Below, in pieces: positions 62,818-64,000 of a stretch of DNA of 64,000 nucleotides. Below the pieces are notes generated by a model that ran no database searches, had not been told where the DNA came from, and saw only the letters and a list, made by a program, of their open reading frames with translations. The translations under genes were made by a program, and so were the position numbers. The DNA is from Orthonyx spaldingii (taxonomy: Eukaryota; Chordata; Aves; Passeriformes; Orthonychidae), in assembly GCA_013397795.1 (NCBI GenBank), contig VZTJ01001774.1:679342-743341 (forward strand), read 5' to 3'. Numbering within the stretch: position 1 is the stretch's first letter; every line of letters starts with the position of its first letter.

Positions 62818-62944
62818 GACAAGGAAGGTGTTGTTCCTGGGTTAGTGAGGTTCATTATTCTGGTCTCATAGCCAGCATGTCATACCAAATCTCTCAGAAA
62901 CAGATTGTGTTTCATCTTTAAAATAATTAGTTTTTTTGCTTCCA

Positions 62945-63310
62945 CTATTCCAGTTGGAAGGCTACTGGAAGTCTTGATTGCTCTAATGATCAGAAACTTT
63001 CTTCTAATTTCCAACCTAAATTTATTCACAGCTGGTTAATATCCATTTGTTTCTGTGCCAGTTTTGTTCTTAGCTAATTTAGGTTTTTCCATATCTGGTG
63101 TTTATCTCCATGATGCATTTACATGCTGTGATTATGGTCCTGCTGAGCTGTCATTCTGCTCAATGAAATAAGCCAAAATCTTTTGGTCTCTTCTTTTAAG
63201 ATAGACTTTCCCTTCTCCTTGATCATCCTTCTTTGGACCTGTTTCTATACCTCCTTTCTGTACAAGATTCTCAACTGAAAATCTGCTACTGGCATTGTCA
63301 ACTGGCACTG
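62945..63310 (-). mobile_element. Ancient CR1-family LINE relic, part 1
   Basis: The plus strand reads TTGATTGCTCTAATGATCAG, AAACTTTCTTCTAATTTCCA, ACCTAAATTTATTCACAGCT, GGTTAATATCCATTTGTTTC and TGGTGTTTATCTCCATGATG. These are recognisable as the reverse complement of the old CR1-type repeats that are abundant in turtles ('gattgctctcctggtcagaaacttcctcctaatttcc...'). Further right, GATCATCCTTCTTTGGACCT continues the same order. It is strongly diverged, so insertion predates the bird radiation. Confidence 0.75.
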
Positions 63311-64000
63311 ATATTTTCCTGACTATTCTGGAAAAAAACTCTTCTAAAACTAGAACTGCATCTGTCTTTTTTGTGAATGTATTTTATTGACAACTTTTAG
63401 TCATTATGTACATGCAAGTTGTTCTTCTCAGTAATTTCTAAATGATAGTCTGTGGCTTAGGGTAGGCCTTTTGTTGTTGATGTTGAGCACTGTACTGTAC
63501 TGTTAAATGAAATTGTGTTTTTATTGTTGAAGTACAGACAGGTCCCTCTGCATAGTGACCGAAACTCAGCAGTACTGAATGTCTCCCAGTACTGACAATG
63601 TTTTCCAGCACTGAGTAATCAACAGATGTAGTCACTGTCTTCCTGTTTCTGGTACATTTATGGGTGAAACATCAGACACCAGTTCCAATAGTCATCCACA
63701 AAAACCTTCCCTATTAAGCTTTCCCCAGTCTGACAGTCCTTCCTTTAATGTTATATTTTTCATTTCCCCATGAATGAGTTTCCTGCCCTCTTTACAGATT
63801 TACTGCTATTCTTTACTTTCTCCAGCTTCAATAATAATTTCTTTTGTAACACCATAACAAATGCTTACTAAAGATCATATAGACCAAGTCAGTTATACCT
63901 CCCTTGCCTAAAACCCCAGTTACGATAACAGAAAATGCTGTTAGGTTAGTCTGACATTATATTCTCCTGATTGAATTCAAATAGCTTTTTTTTTTTTTTT
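63311..64000 (-). mobile_element. Ancient CR1-family LINE relic, part 2 (probable), reaching the window edge
   Basis: At 63840-63965 the phrases CATAACAAATGCTTACTAAA, GATCATATAGACCAAGTCAG and GCTGTTAGGTTAGTCTGACA follow the next internal portion of the same family ('catgtcaaatgccttactaaagtc... aggttggtctggcatgat'). It has the same orientation and order as part 1, so the two are probably one roughly 1-kb insertion. The middle (63320-63690) is too decayed to align by eye. The window ends in a poly-T run (63987-64000). Confidence 0.55.

Noticed and set aside
1..64000. CRISPR arrays, prokaryotic operons, toxin-antitoxin or phage genes, intact endogenous retroviruses
   Set aside because: None seen. 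The window is vertebrate intronic-type DNA. No LTR pair, primer-binding site or retroviral gene text was recognised.

Overview
The window looks like intronic or 5'-flanking DNA of a bird (less likely another sauropsid). It is AT-rich and sparse in genes. Its recognisable repeats are a few CR1 LINE copies, some with the terminal ATTCTGTG-type motif, plus decayed amniote-wide relics (CORE-SINE/MIR-like pieces, palindromic short repeats, an old CR1 lineage). Low repeat density together with CR1 as the main LINE fits an avian genome better than turtle or crocodile. Nothing prokaryotic is present: no operons, CRISPR, rRNA or tRNA.

The only protein-coding exon I can support is at 6365-6469 on the minus strand. 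It encodes 35 residues (GKGARAADKAVAM, then VMKEIPREESAEEKPLL, then TVASQ). These match, with three substitutions as I remember the mammalian protein, an N-terminal segment of PEX5L (PEX5R/TRIP8b), the brain adaptor of HCN pacemaker channels. The exon has a splice acceptor, a plausible branch point and a GT donor. It is a multiple of three with phase 0 at both ends, so it can be skipped without a frameshift. It lies inside a CpG island (about 6265-6625) and contains a well-placed internal ATG, which raises the possibility of an intragenic promoter and a shorter isoform. I found no other PEX5L exon, so positions 1-6364 are intron downstream of this exon, and 6470-64000 is upstream intron and possibly gene 5' flank.

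Layout: 1-6.36 kb is intron with an ancient palindromic repeat, an A/C-rich tract and small tandem repeats. 6.26-6.63 kb is the exon and CpG island. 6.7-7.6 kb holds ancient MITE-like relics. 7.6-16.5 kb is mostly unique AT-rich DNA with a perfect 43-bp tandem duplication at 9.4 kb. CR1 fragments lie at 16.5, 24.0, 28.2, 35.6-36.1 and 62.5-62.8 kb. CORE-SINE/MIR-like relics lie at 33.9, 35.2, 41.7 and 59.5 kb. A CpG-elevated patch lies at 56.1-56.9 kb, and a deeply decayed CR1-family copy occupies 62.9-64.0 kb. All other open reading frames are short (145-147 codons at most), unrecognised and consistent with chance. I did not find a previously undescribed biological system; the most informative feature is the PEX5L exon with its CpG-island context.
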